In this document: positions 18,947 to 29,548 of the stretch, piece by piece
How the letters are laid out: each line of letters opens with the position of its first letter
Position numbering within the stretch: the first letter of the stretch is position 1
NCBI GenBank assembly: GCA_032718865.1
Contig: JALUTQ010000039.1
Coordinates: 1,775,168-1,839,167, forward strand
Direction of reading: 5' to 3'
DNA from: Tilletia caries
Lineage: Eukaryota > Basidiomycota > Exobasidiomycetes > Tilletiales > Tilletiaceae
DNA: 64,000 nt
Made by a program: the position numbers and the translations under genes
Notes under the pieces: generated by a model
Database searches by the model: none
Told to the model about the DNA's origin: nothing
The model's input: the letters and a program-made list of their open reading frames with translations, nothing else

Positions 18947-20277
18947 TAAGGTTGTCCACGGAGTAACGCGGAAGGCTCCGCCTCCGCACTTCCAAATTTC
19001 GCCGGAATATTGACTTTTTGAGGTGAGCTCCGCCTCCGCAGAATAAGACAGAGCTGGAAAACCAGCTCCGCGACCCGACGGAATTATACAGAAGTTGAAA
19101 TCCCAGCTCCGCGCTCCGCGCTTTTTCTGTGCGTTTTCATAATGCTCCTCCGTGCTCCGTGCATGCGGAGCTCAGAATTCCGCGGAATTCCGTCGGAGCG
19201 CAGTGGTGGTATAAGTTTCTCTCAGATTGACTCTAACACAATCAGATCTATAAATTCACCGTCCCACATTGTTGCGGTATTGACTCCAGTGCTATTTTGA
19301 AGCTCTCAACGGATGATGATGCCTGTCTTATCTCCTGAGCGTGTCTCGACGATGCCTATTTATACACCCGCCGCCCCGTACCGCGCCCTCTCCTCCAAGG
19401 ATTAGAGTTCATGGGCCCTTCCTAACTCAGGCCCATCAAGGACATCCGCTTTCCCGCAATACGGGGTTTTCCAATGAACGCAGCTCCAATCAAGGTCGTC
19501 CCCGGAGTTGACGCGGAGCTGGGATTTTGCGGACTCCGCACTCCTCCGACGGAGGGCTCCGCCTCCGGCGGAGCGCGGAACTCACTTTTCAGAAATTTTT
19601 GATCTAAGAAAAGCACGGACTCCGCCTGGAGGACTCCGCCGGAATTTACGCGGAGCGCGGAACCCAATCCTGGGCCCACTGCCCAAAAGTGCGGAGCACG
19701 GACCCGTCAAAATGATGTGACAATTCCGGCGGAATTTCTGCGGAATTCCGACGGAGCTGTGAGGTCACGTGATGGTCAAAAATAGAGGTCACGTGACCTC
19801 ATTTTGGGTGCGCTCCGCCGTAATTCTGCAAGAGTTCCGCGGAAATGTGCGGAATTCCGAGAAAATAGGCATCGTCGAGACACGCTCAGGAGATAAGACA
19901 GGCATCATCATCCGTTGAGAGCTTCAAAATAGCACTGGAGTCAATACCGCAACAATGTGGGACGGTGAATTTATAGATCTGATTGTGTTAGAGTCATTCT
20001 GAGAGAAACTTATACCACCACTGCGCTCCGACGGAATTCCGCGGAATTCTGAGCTCCGCATGCACGGAGCACGGAGGAGCATTATGAAAACGCACAGAAA
20101 AAGCGCGGAGCGCGGAGCTGGGATTTCAACTTCTGTATAATTCCGTCGGGTCGCGGAGCTGGTTTTCCAGCTCTGTCTTATTCTGCGGAGGCGGAGCTCA
20201 CCTCAAAAAGTCAATATTCCGGCGGAATTTGGAAGTGCGGAGGCGGAGCCCTCCGCGTTACTCCAGCGACAACCTTA
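18947..20277. mobile_element. Inverted-repeat element with 415-bp arms
   Basis: Arms 18947-19361 and 19863-20277 are near-perfect inverted copies starting TAAGGTTGTC / GACAACCTTA, with a 500-bp centre. The arms contain CTCCGCCTCCGC-type words, so this is a relative of the CTCCG-family elements. The inner 230 bp (ending ATGCCTATTT) recur at the centre of the large palindrome at 56790-56969 and 59744-59930. The centre also holds GGTCACGTGACC palindromes (19755-19800). I found no clean 8-bp target duplication (left flank CCATACCG, right flank TCCTTAAC). Confidence 0.8.
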
Positions 20278-21424
20278 TCCTTAACCCTCGTCAAAGCTCT
20301 TCCCGACACCATAGTTCCAGTGGCGTCTTCGTGATCTCGACCCATGCGGAAGAGAAATTCTTGAATAGCGGAGCGAATGTTGTTTCCTAGGCGAGGTTGC
20401 GCGAGCGACGGGCTCAGTGCTGTTTTGATGTTTGCCAGAGGTGCCTTGTTGTCGATATGTCGAAAAAAATCTTGAGAAAGACCGTGATAGATCTGGGTGT
20501 CCCATGGGTACGAGTGGCCGCCCACAGCAGAGTTTAGTGCCGATAGTCCCACTATCGCGATGAGTCTCCGCTCCATCTCTCGAGCAACGTCGCTGCTGCG
20601 AATTTCATAGGCATCTGCAGCTGGCATGCCGACATCTCGCAGAGCCCAGATAGACATGCTCGCTGCGGGACCGCGCATCTTGAGCCAGTTACCAAGCCTG
20701 GTATGCGGTGAAAGCACCTTATCCGCTTCCAGCCGGTCCTTGACGTCTTCGGCAAAGGTCTGCCCAGCGTACTTGAGCGCGAACTTGATCGGTCGATTAC
20801 CGCATGGCGCATTCAAACGTTGCCTGTTCTCGCACGGTGCGGAATAGTGAGCGTCGGCTGGAAATTGTAAGTCGTAAGCGTCCAAGTCGTTCAAAGTTCC
20901 GAGGGAGTCTTGGCGAATGTAAAGTTTCCTTTTCCCATCGCGCTCAAAAGCGTCGGGGTAATCGGCAGGATAGAAGCTGAGAGGCTGCAGCGCCAAAGAG
21001 AGGAGAGCTTCGAAGTTTGATGAGATGACGATGAGCTCGACCGCTGCCTTGACGATGCTGAGAGGGACGTCAACGGTCAAGCTCGTCCAGCCTGTGCTTC
21101 AAGATCACCAGACCAGCGACATCCGCTCGAGCTTGCTGCAGTGCGTCAGCGGAAGGAGTTGTCATGGCTGAGGCCAGCGCACTACGAAGTTGTTGTTGCT
21201 GCTGTACTCGGATAGCTCCAAGTTCACGGATCCTCGCTTCATCTGCAATCCTGCGTCTAGCCTGTAAATCATAGGAACAGGAAAAGATGGACTCTTATCA
21301 GTAAGTTGTGATACTTACCAAGAACAACCAGAGATCCGAAAACATCCGAATTTGCCAAAGAGGTAGAGGGACGGTGGTGGTCTTCGGAGGGCTGGAAATT
21401 GCGTCGATTGCGGAGAGTAGTCAT
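20278..21424 (-). CDS. Uncharacterised protein, coiled-coil N-terminus, two exons
   Basis: The first exon has a hydrophobic stretch (WQIRMFSDLWLFL) ending at the donor GTAAGTATC. A 57-bp intron (21262-21318) joins in frame to ARRRIADEARIRELGAIRVQ, a Gln run, and a helical stretch ending ILKHRLDELD. After a single-base frameshift near 21070 a long domain follows (VDVPLSIVKAAVELIVISS ... LYIRQDSLGTLNDLDAYDL ... WALRDVGMPAADAYEI ... FLFRMGRDHEDATGT) of about 270 residues, running into the inverted-repeat element at 20277. The 3' end is therefore cut off or replaced by the element. No family recognised. The long, compositionally normal frame argues that it was a real gene. Confidence 0.55.
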
Positions 21425-21432
21425 CGTTCCAG

Positions 21433-22200
21433 TCAAGGCCCAGGCCTTGCTTCGGTTCCGAAGTAGTGTAGGTTGGGACGGTTGACTGTAACTTCTTCTC
21501 GGGTAATATCCTTTATCATAACTAGACTCCGAAGCGGGCTAACCGCTGAAGAGGCTATCTCCATAAGTTCCGATACGCCCGGGGCTCGAGGTCCCATACC
21601 TAATCTGAGTGGTTCTTCTGCCACTGCCTCTGCCAGCGATACGGCTTCCACCATATGTCCATCTGCGCTCGCGCAAGCTGTTCCCGTCATCTAATGCTGC
21701 TGCTTCAGGTGCCACGGTCCAGTCCACCACCGCCGCCGGATCTACCGTCCGAACCTTTACCGTCATCGCAGCCGCTATAAGTGTCTGTCAAAAAGCATCC
21801 ACCGCACCCGAAAACGCTTAAAGCGATCCATTCATTTAAAGGAAGGGACGCATCACCAAGCACAACCTCGAACTGAGAATGCGGGCGCACAAAGCCAGGG
21901 GTTTCATCAACACCGAAACCAAAGCGATGCGTCTTGAGTTTAAGATCACTGCGGCTCAAGTGCGTCGTATGGTTAGTTCCGGTATTGGCAGTATCGAATT
22001 CGAATTTCGAGCCTAGTGATTGCAATTATTGGCGCTTGTGGATTGCCGCCCACCCGGACGCATGTCCCCGAAACAAAGGTGAGGATGCTCATCCAGATGT
22101 CACCTGCGTTTGCCTCCAGAGTCCAGACATTGACTGCTAAGCAAGTATGATTCTCAATTCTCATTCTCCGCGTATAGCAACGGAACCCCAAGAGCACACG
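21433..22200 (-). CDS. Glycine-rich coding-like region
   Basis: Minus-strand frame 21705-22025 reads SRSDLKLKTHRFGFGVDETP, SQFEVVLGDASLPLNEWIAL and CGGCFLTDTYSG, then becomes Gly/Ser/Arg-rich. Other minus frames stay open down to 21433. It lies upstream of, and in the same orientation as, the previous gene and could supply its 5' exons, but I could not define convincing splice sites. No family recognised. Confidence 0.35.
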
Positions 22201-22692
22201 CGTCGCTCGGGTCGACTATGGCGCAGCTATCAAGTCACTTCCGCGGATGATGTGCAAACAGCCGCGAAGAAGAGGGCCAATCAGAAAGATAGGTCTGCTA
22301 AGAAGAAGACAGTCGACGCCTGGCACCGCCCAGCGCAACGTCCATATGGAATATGGATTCCGATCAAGCCAAGACTGCGAGAACTCGCATTGTAAAGAAG
22401 ATAACTACCCTGGTGAGATCAGTTATTGCTCTGCGAGCGGCTATATTGTCGACCATTAGTTTTACCACCGATATCCGATGCTGATCTGTGAACTTCTGGT
22501 TTGGTTTCCGCTGTTAGATCAACGTGGCTCATGCCTCATGATCTGCATCGCATCAGCGTCCTTGCCATCTTTTGTCATCACGGAGACAAGGTTCACGCAA
22601 AGGTATGCGGAAGACAGTAAAGTAGAAAGCTATTCGCATCCACCCTTCAGGCCTGTCGTCACGACCTCACACTCGGAATCGTAGGCCTATCG

Positions 22693-23884
22693 TTCATGGG
22701 GTCATTGTCTTGCTGATTCTCCTGTGGCCGTCTCAAATGTCGAGGACGAGGTTTTTACCGCCGCCAATGCGCCCATCGAGGCAATCTTGGAATGGCTCAA
22801 GCACAAGTCAAAGATAAGCGAGTCCTGGCCTCAGCTAAGAGATATATATACTCGCTAGCATGGTTGACATTATACGTGAGTAGCTTCCCTTTCCCTGATC
22901 GTACGATGTGTACGCTCGCTGCTCAATTGTGATTTACTCGCGACGTCAATACATCAAAAATAGATCCGGCTGTCAAGCACCGGGCTGCGGAGATCTTTCC
23001 CGAGTCGGAGGACCCAGTGGAAAAAGCTCGCAGAGTTGCCTTGCCAGGCCTCGGCAACTTCCTTCACTTCGTATACTTTGTAACTTGGAAGTGAGAACTA
23101 GTAGTGAAACTTTCACTATACTTTGGCCTCCGAGCCGTCGAAAAAAAGATAGTGAACTTTCACTTTGGCGGGGCTGGAAAAGTGAAGAAAGTATGGAGAT
23201 AGTGAGTTCGTCTTCATGTTAAACTTGAAGTCACTTGCTATCACTAGTAGTGCTGCCAAGTTAAGGTAGTCGCTAGTAAGTAACTATCCAGTCAGGAAAG
23301 TAACTAATAGTTTACTACCCAGTTGCTCTCAACACTTTATGATATTATTGAACACTCCTCATTTCACATCACTTTGTAAAACTCTTACAACTATCTTCAC
23401 TACCTAGTGACTTGGTAGAACTCTGATGAGACAAAACCAGAAACCACCGCGGTCTTCTATGTGGCCGCAACGGTCGCAAAAAGCGCTCAAACTAGAAGTC
23501 ACTATCTCAACTTTTCATAACTAAACTATACTTTGTCGGCCGGCTGAGACCTTCACTTTCACTTTCACTATACTTTGTCCGAAAAATCGCTCACTATCTT
23601 CACTTGCCGAGCTCTGTGCCTTGCGGAGGATGTGGATAAAATGGACCAACGATCTCAACAAGGGACGGAATTGCCCTGTGTCGACCTGTTTGACACGTTC
23701 AAAGGCTTCGGCCTCGAGGTTAGAGGTTGTCCGGGTCAGTCGGAAGACTTACTCTTCGCTTCAGGAACGGCCACGGCTACCTACTCCTCTCATCAGAGTT
23801 CGGAAAGACACCCTGACGATGATCATTGGCGGATCTCTCCTCAACAAGAATCGATGGGTGGCTATAGTTAAAGTTTTGTTCTAG
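22693..23884 (+). pseudogene. Uncharacterised gene split by a hAT MITE
   Basis: Coding-looking pieces on the plus strand: 22693-22857 (VEDEVFTAANAPIEAILEWL ... SWPQLRDIY), 22970-23044 (IDPAVKHRAAEIFPESEDPV) and, after the MITE, 23617-23881 (MWIKWTNDLNKGRN ... TLTMIIGGSLLNKNRWVAIV). Deleting the 572-bp MITE and one 8-bp duplication joins the last two in one continuous frame, good evidence that coding sequence was hit. The first piece ends with a stop just before a possible intron donor (GTGAGTAG). No family recognised. Confidence 0.5.
23045..23616. mobile_element. hAT MITE built from AGTATAGTGAAAG words
   Basis: A 572-bp element with TIRs CAGGCCTCGGCAA / TTGCCGAGCTCTG and a perfect 8-bp duplication TGCCTTGC (23037-23044, 23617-23624). 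The interior is iterated CTTTCACTATACTTTG / AAAGTATAGTGAAAG with AACTAGTAGTGAAA variants in both orientations. It interrupts a coding frame. Fragments are at 12007-12112, 32959-33065 and probably 23885-23960. Confidence 0.92.
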
Positions 23885-23960
23885 GCGGCTTTGCCGCCCA
23901 AAGTATAGTAAAGTTTTTACTATAAGTTATCATTAATAGTTTGACAGGTTATCGTAGTGA
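23885..23960. mobile_element. Probable fragment of the AGTATAGTGAAAG family
   Basis: GGCGGCTTTGCCGCCC is followed by AAAGTATAGTAAAG and ACTATAAGTT words. No ends are visible; called from word content only. Confidence 0.4.
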
Positions 23961-24479
23961 AAATAGTTTATATATAGAAGCCAGTTTAAGAAGGTAGCCT
24001 AAACCCTAGTCAGGTCATTTTACTCACTTTGAAATCGTTTCCGAACACCATAAGCTCTTGCAGCTGTAATATACACAAGACACTGGTCATCTTACATTCT
24101 TATCACACAAATTCACACTGCACGAATTTGCTTTTGCGTTACTTTTGTTAGTTTGGCAAACCTTCGAGACGTATCGACCGAAGAAGGGGCGTGTTTGTCT
24201 GGCGCAGAGGCCTCGTAGATATATTAAAAGTCAGTCGCAAATTGGCAACCCCAGAGGAGGCGGACTTATTGGTATTAGTAATCAACCAGTAGACGGGTTT
24301 TCTTCTCGAGCGCTTATAAATGCGGCGGCCTTGCGGGTTGTCTCGGTCATCTTCTTAGGATCCTGGTCTTTGTCTTCGTGCTTCTTGTCTTTTTCTCGTT
24401 TGATGATTTTGGTTGCTGGGAAGGGTAAATTGTTGTCGATGCCGTAAAGACTCAACTTCGAGTAAAAAATCAGCGTCTC

Positions 24480-25482
24480 GCTCGTCTTACCGAAAGTTTT
24501 GCATTCGACTCGGCCGTTCGGGCAAGCTTTTCTCCTCATCATTCTCGATATTATAGCTTGCAAGGCCGGTCCGAATCGAATCGCTGGCGGAACCTGACTT
24601 GCTATTATTTGTGTCCTTCTGGAAGTTTTTGCACCAGCCACCATCCGGTGTGAGTGTCAAACGACATTGATGACGGTATATCTACGGGCAAGGCGAAGAA
24701 GTCAACTCGATGGCACCTCGATTAAGTGCACCTCCTCCTCCGCCTTCCTCTTCGCCTCCTTCTCCGGCCTCATGGAAGCCTCGAAAGTCTAAATTATTTT
24801 CGTCTTCTTGAAGTTCGAAGCTGTCTATCAGCTGGTCTGCGGACGCAGACACAGCGTCAAGAGCTATGCAGGGGCCAAATTTGGACTCCTTGGTGGGCAT
24901 TCCATCTAATTCTTCCCGGTTCCTTGCCTCTGCTTGAATGAGCCTAGAGGCACTCTTCTTGATATCCGACGCCCTTAGTTGAGCTTGTCTCACGATCTCG
25001 CGTCGTGATTTGCGCAATTGAGCGAGGGTTATTAAGGGGCCGGTCTCGGGATCTGAGCGGCGACGATGAGCGTCCTTCTTGACCTTCTTGGTGGAAGCAT
25101 ATCGTACTTGGCTGAGTTGTTGAAACGCCTGCCTTCACTTCTCGACGGAGTTGTCGTCGGCTCCACAGCGGCCATCACGCCATGGACAGGTCTGATGCCA
25201 ACTCACCTCGAAAGCGACCCTCTTTTGACGCCTGCCTGCCTATCTTTGAGACCTGCTCGCTGTTTGTAGTACCTGACAAGTGATAGCTGTCCCTGAAAGC
25301 CTGGCCGCTTCTGCATGAGCCTGCCCGTCCTTGGTCACGCGTGCCTTCGATGCGCTTGCTTCCGATTCGATCGGATGGCGTACAGGCTCGCCGAAAGGTT
25401 TCCGCGAGGCCTGCTGACCCTCGTTCCTGTCTTCCCCGTCTCTTGGCGATACTTCCTCGACCTCAGAAGAAATCATGCTCAA
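24480..25482 (-). CDS. Uncharacterised three-exon gene with disordered C-terminus
   Basis: The first exon (about 25482-25273) reads MISSEVEEVSPRDGEDRNEG and ends ITCQ at GTACTACAAAC. After an acceptor GGCAG, the second (25128-24682) gives a basic N-terminal part (ASTKKVKKDAHRRRSD, KSRREIVRQAQLR), a helical block (SASRLIQAEARNREELDG) and an acidic, Gly-rich end (FHEAGEGGEEEGGGGG). A third coding-like piece (about 24620-24482) reads GSASDSIRTGLASYNIENDE and ends at GTAAGACG. Frame choice and splice sites are consistent, but the gene is unrecognised. A truncated hAT MITE starts 10 bp upstream of the first ATG. Confidence 0.5.
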
Positions 25483-25491
25483 GATCGTAAC

Positions 25492-25930
25492 TAAGGATGA
25501 GCACGAAGTAAGCCCTGGAGTGGCTTTCCCGGAGTTCCCCGACTAGTCGGGGCCTCTCTCCGGGGGAGTACAGAGTGCATGTTCGAGGATTTACTCCTGT
25601 TGATTGAATTCTGCAGGAGTACGGAGCGCAAGGCTGTCACTTTCCCGGAATACGGAGTGCGATGAGAGCTGGAGCATACTCTTTGCCGGAGTACGGAGTT
25701 ACGAGCTCACTGACTAGACGGATTGCGGAGTTTCCCCGAAACTTCCGGGTGCTCCGGGGCCCTGACCTTTCCAAAATTACGTCGCAGTTTCTGAAAATCC
25801 AATCGGAATTCAGCGTATGTTACTTAGTTTTACAATAAAATTACCAGAAAAAATTTTCAGATTTCTCCTTTGGGCTTCAAATATTATGTTCGTGAGGGTT
25901 GTACACGGAATAGGCTGCGGAGAAGGCTTG
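25492..25930. mobile_element. Truncated CTCCG-family hAT MITE
   Basis: Begins with TAAGGATGAGCACG, the family end, preceded by ATCGTAAC. CGGAG words run to about 25765, then an AT-rich stretch follows that matches the middle of the complete copies (TTCAAATATTATGTTCG). The right half and second TIR are missing, so no target duplication can be checked. Confidence 0.7.
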
Positions 25931-25996
25931 CATAGAATTCCGTGACACTCTGGACGCTTCTCCTCGGGCCTAGGCATTGCGCGAACTCACCATCAG

Positions 25997-26667
25997 TCAG
26001 TCGTGCCTCACCAGCGGTGGGTGGAGGACTGCACCAGCCGCTTGATCAGCGGACCGGAGCGTCCATAGTCCTGGGCGGCCGTGGGTGAATGAGAATACCG
26101 CGGGGTGCCGATGAAGAAAATTCTTGAGGTCGATAGGATGGCCGATCCGAGATTTGAGGGCGGCCTCGATCTCGCTTCGCTCGTGTCCCGCCCCGCCCAG
26201 CACCTTGATTTCGTTTGCGACGAGCTGGGCGAGGATCTCCGATGCTTCCACCTCGTCCACCTCGTCCACCTCGTCCACCTTCCCCTTCCCGTTCCCCACT
26301 TATTTCTTGACCTTCTTCCCCGCCCTCTCCTCCTCCTCCTCTCCATCCTCCTCCCTGCCTCGCTTTCTGAGGAGGGAGAGGGCCTCTCTCATCGTCGCGT
26401 TCAACGCGACGTTGGTGTCCTCCTGCCGCGCCTGCGCCGCCTGCAGAGCGCACATCTTGCGCTCTACATCGGCCAGGCGCTGCCGTTCCCCCCACTCCCC
26501 CCCCTCCCCTCCCTTCCCGCCCTCCCTCCAGCCGGCCCTCTGTAGGGCGGCGAGACGATCCCCGCCCTCAAACGCCCTGGGAGACTCTCCCAGAGAGTCT
26601 TGCCCACCGCCAGGGCGTTGGCTATCGTGGCTTTGTGGTCTTTCTTGGTTGCTTCGGTGGTGTTCAT
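25997..26667 (-). pseudogene. Coiled-coil / winged-helix-like family, longest copy
   Basis: From ATG 26667: NTTEATKKDHKATIANALAV and GKTLWESLPGRLRAGIVS, then a basic/Gly-rich linker, RLADVERKMCALQAAQARQ, the Glu/Lys segment and the C-terminal domain ending GLWTL. It shows the full order of this family. Damage: a 1-base deletion after GIVS (the 57.3 kb copy has the extra C), a TAA in the Lys-rich segment (AGKKVKK*), and a 7-base deletion after TLWTL relative to the 12.7 kb copy. An (AC)n tract lies just upstream of the ATG. Function unknown. Confidence 0.6.
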
Positions 26668-26793
26668 GGTCGTATTTGATGGTATGTGTGTGTGTGTGTG
26701 TGTGTAGGTGTGTGATGTGGATGGGAGAGAGAAGCTTGTGAGACTGTGAGGAGAAAGAGGAAGTTTGGGGGGGGGAAGTGGGTGTGTGAGGGT

Positions 26794-27408
26794 CAAGGCT
26801 CGGACAGTTACTTACAGTTGTCCATTTTGGGTATACAGTACAGTACAGTTACAGTTATAACTTACCGCCAGCGCCTACAGTACAGTTACAGTTACAATTA
26901 AGTGACTTTAAGTTACTACAGTTACTGTATTTTTTTCGTCGCGCACGGACATCCAATCCCAGTTTAAGTCACTGTAACAGTTACTAACAGGTACTGTAGA
27001 AAAAGTCTCAAAGTAACTGTAACTTAAAAAGTATTTTAAGTCACAGTTTTGCCTTTCAACTGTAAGTAACTGTACGTCAACTGTAAGTAACTGTACGTGG
27101 CTGTCAGTGGCGGTAAGTGTTTTCTCAAACTGAAAGTGGCGGTAAGTGTTTTCTCAAACTGAAAGTGACTGCCAGTAGTTTTTTCCAACTTAAACAGTGC
27201 TGTATAGTCATAGTAAGTTTGAACAGTTTGGGGCCCGAAAAAAATCCAACTTAATCAACTATTAAGTTGACTATACCCGGGCCCTACAGTTACAGTCAAC
27301 TTAATTATTTTTCCGGCTCCGCCGCCTACAGTACAGTTACAGTCATGACTTATTAAGTCAACTTACCTACAGTTACAGTGGGCACAGTTATACAGTCGCC
27401 GGGCCTTG
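26794..27408. mobile_element. hAT MITE built from AGTTACTGTAACT words, copy 1
   Basis: A 615-bp element with ends CAAGGCTCGG / CCGGGCCTTG and a perfect 8-bp duplication GTGAGGGT (26786-26793, 27409-27416). The interior iterates CAGTTACAGTTAC, AACTGTAAGTAACTG and TTAAGTCAACTTAA in both orientations. No coding potential. It inserted into a TG-rich region upstream of the coiled-coil family gene. Confidence 0.93.
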
Positions 27409-27416
27409 GTGAGGGT

Positions 27417-27680
27417 GTATGAGAGTGTATGAGTGTGTGTGAGAGTGTGTGAGAGAGGAGGGTCCCATGAGAGAAGGAAGACCTAGAGGAGTGGGTGAGG
27501 GAGGGAAAGATGGATGGGATCTGGGTGGTCGGGGGGCCTTGTTATATACCTTTGCCCCCCTCCCAAAATCAGACCGCTTTCGACCTTCTTTTCGGCCGTT
27601 TTCGAGGGTCGTCCGGAGCAATCGAGGTCCTGGACACTCGCCTGCTTCCTCTTTCCATCTGTTCACAGTTCAAAGGAAGA
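27417..27680. other. Simple-sequence region, no gene
   Basis: Begins with GTGTATGAGAGTG repeats followed by G-rich then C/T-rich sequence. Frames on both strands are open by composition only. Nothing recognisable. Confidence 0.4.
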
Positions 27681-27970
27681 TAGACTCAGCATGTCGTGGC
27701 GTCACCACCTGAATCCATTTGGTCCTGCATGGCGACAAGCTTGAGTTGCCGATGCTTTGTTGTAAAAGTGAGCTTCGCGCCGGTCTTCTTGACCAAAGGC
27801 CCCAGCAAGTCTTCTACCGCCTTCTTAGCGGCGACCATCTCAGGCAGCTGGTCGATGGTGTCGGAAATCTCCGCATCCTGATTGACTGTGTCGACAACCG
27901 AACGTTGGCAGCAATGGAGAGGCTGTTCTCTGCGCGGCGCCCAATGGTTGTCATATCCGCCCGCGACTGT
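27676..27970 (-). CDS. Uncharacterised C-terminal exon
   Basis: A minus-strand frame of about 70 codons reads VNQDAEISDTIDQLPEMVAA, KKAVEDLLGPLVKKTGAKLT and KHRQLKLVAMQDQMDS and ends with TGA near 27676. A second frame upstream (MTTIGRRAENSLSIAANV) appears to continue it after a single-base frameshift. Helical, probably coiled-coil. It ends at the start of segmental duplication A copy 2, so the upstream part was lost or displaced. No family recognised. Confidence 0.4.
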
Positions 27971-28033
27971 GCCTCAGCTGTGATCCCTTGTGGGCCCGGT
28001 CATCCAGTCCAACTATACCGATACTCAAGACGA

Positions 28034-29265
28034 CCATGATTTTGGAATTACACTGGAGAGTCATCAAGCATGACTTCCTCTACCGCTTCGCCCGACCCCG
28101 CATCGACTTGATGTTCCACATCTTGCACATCAAGGTCCTTCCCCGTGTCGTTGAGCGCGTTCAGAACCTGGACGCGAAGCAGCCCCGAAAGGCCCAGGCG
28201 ACGTGGCGGAAGGCGTTTGTGAAGCTGTGGAGGACGTTGAAATAAGCAGACGTCAGCGATGAAGCATTGCTGTTGTATTACACAGACGCACTTGCTTGGA
28301 CCTGAGCTTGTCCTTCTTTTTGGGCAGTCGTTTTTCTGTGCAAGCATCTGATCAGTGTCGTCCATCCTTTGTCCACCATTTCCCTTCCTTTCATGCAAAG
28401 AAGGCGCGACGCACCTTTTTGGACACATCCCGACTAAGGATGGGCCCCTACTCCGGCTGACTCCGGCTGATTTTGAGATACTTTTTCACGCTCCGTACTC
28501 CGCTCACTTTTAGGCAGTCGCCCCAACTCCACTCCGCGCTCCGCACAAAATATCCCCATCTCATTGCGCCAGCTCCGTACTCCGGCTAAATTTAGTAAAA
28601 ATTCAAAGTCCACTCCGTACTCCGGGGTGACGGAGCACAACTACTCCCCCGAAACTCCGTACTCCGGGGAAAGTTCGCAGAGGTCCTACAAAACTTGAGA
28701 AATATGGACCCTTACATTGATTGCCGCTCTTCCATCCATGTGTTTGTTCGACAGAATCATCGTTGGCGGTCGTAGAGCTCAACAACACACGATATGAACT
28801 CCAAATGAGAAATCTGAAAAAGAATTTAGCAAATTTTTGAAAATCAGAGCAAAATATGCCCATTTCTAACTGAAATTTTCAAAATTGCGACCTGATTTTG
28901 AAAAAGGAAAGACCCCAGAGCGCCCTGGAGTTTCGGGAAACTCTGCACTCCGTCTGCCATTCGAGCTAGTCACTCCGTACTCCGGGGGAAAGTTAGCTCC
29001 AGGCCTTGCCGTACTCCGTACTCCGGGGACATGACAGGCTTGCGCTCCGTACTCCTGCAGAATCCAATCAGCGGGAGTAAATCCTCGAAAATGCACTCCG
29101 TACTCCATACTCCCCCGGAGTGAGGCCCCGACTAGTCGGGGAACTCCGAGAAACCCACTCCGGGGCTTACTCCGCGCCCATCCTTAATCCCGACCTCAAA
29201 TCCACCCAGAACAACACACCATTTGGAGAAGACGCGTCAACCAACGCGGATATCCCGACCAGAGA
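28034..29265 (+). pseudogene. MULE transposase C-terminal fragment, second copy
   Basis: Equivalent to 892-2125: ELHWRVIKHDFLYRF, then the same TAA and the same TGA in place of the first SWIM-finger Cys. Two T-run length differences (TTTTT against TTTTTT, and an extra T in GTCGTTTTTC) shift and restore the frame around ACPSF. The same MITE interrupts it at the same base. Confidence 0.62.
28435..29186. mobile_element. hAT-type MITE, CTCCG family, duplicated copy
   Basis: Same length (752 bp), ends and 8-bp duplication ATCCCGAC (28427-28434, 29187-29194) as the element at 1291. It was copied as part of duplication A and is not an independent insertion. Confidence 0.92.
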
Positions 29266-29548
29266 TTGAAAAAACGGTACGGAGAACCAAAAGCGGAGAC
29301 GGGGAACGGAAAGGGAAGGAAATTAAAGTATCAGCCGAAACGTGAGCGCAGGTTCCTGGCCTAACAGGCCAATAAGCTAGTTTCATTGTCAATACCAACC
29401 AGATCAAAAAATCCCATAAGTTTAGGAGGAGGTATATGCCGACGAGGACCAGCGAGGTCGTTTACCTTGCGCGTCAAGGCTTTGGAGGCGGTCGAGACTT
29501 GAGCCGTACATGGGCGATGGCCACTGACCTCCGCAACGCCAACTGGGC

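Larger units (their letters stand above)
28013..29415. repeat. Segmental duplication A, copy 2
   Basis: Matches 871-2271 (see there). The right edge at 29415 falls inside the pogo-like transposase sequence, so only its last bases are present here. Between 29416 and 29548 lies 133 bp without a match elsewhere in the window. Confidence 0.92.

Noticed and set aside
18939..20285. 8-bp duplication around the 18947-20277 element
   Set aside because: The octamers CCATACCG and TCCTTAAC differ. The call rests on the inverted arms only.
25492..25930. Complete hAT MITE at 25.5 kb
   Set aside because: No right terminal repeat was found up to 25990, so it is called truncated.
26105..26741. Long plus-strand ORFs over 26.1-26.7 kb
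   Set aside because: They are antisense to the coiled-coil family, which is supported by two other copies.
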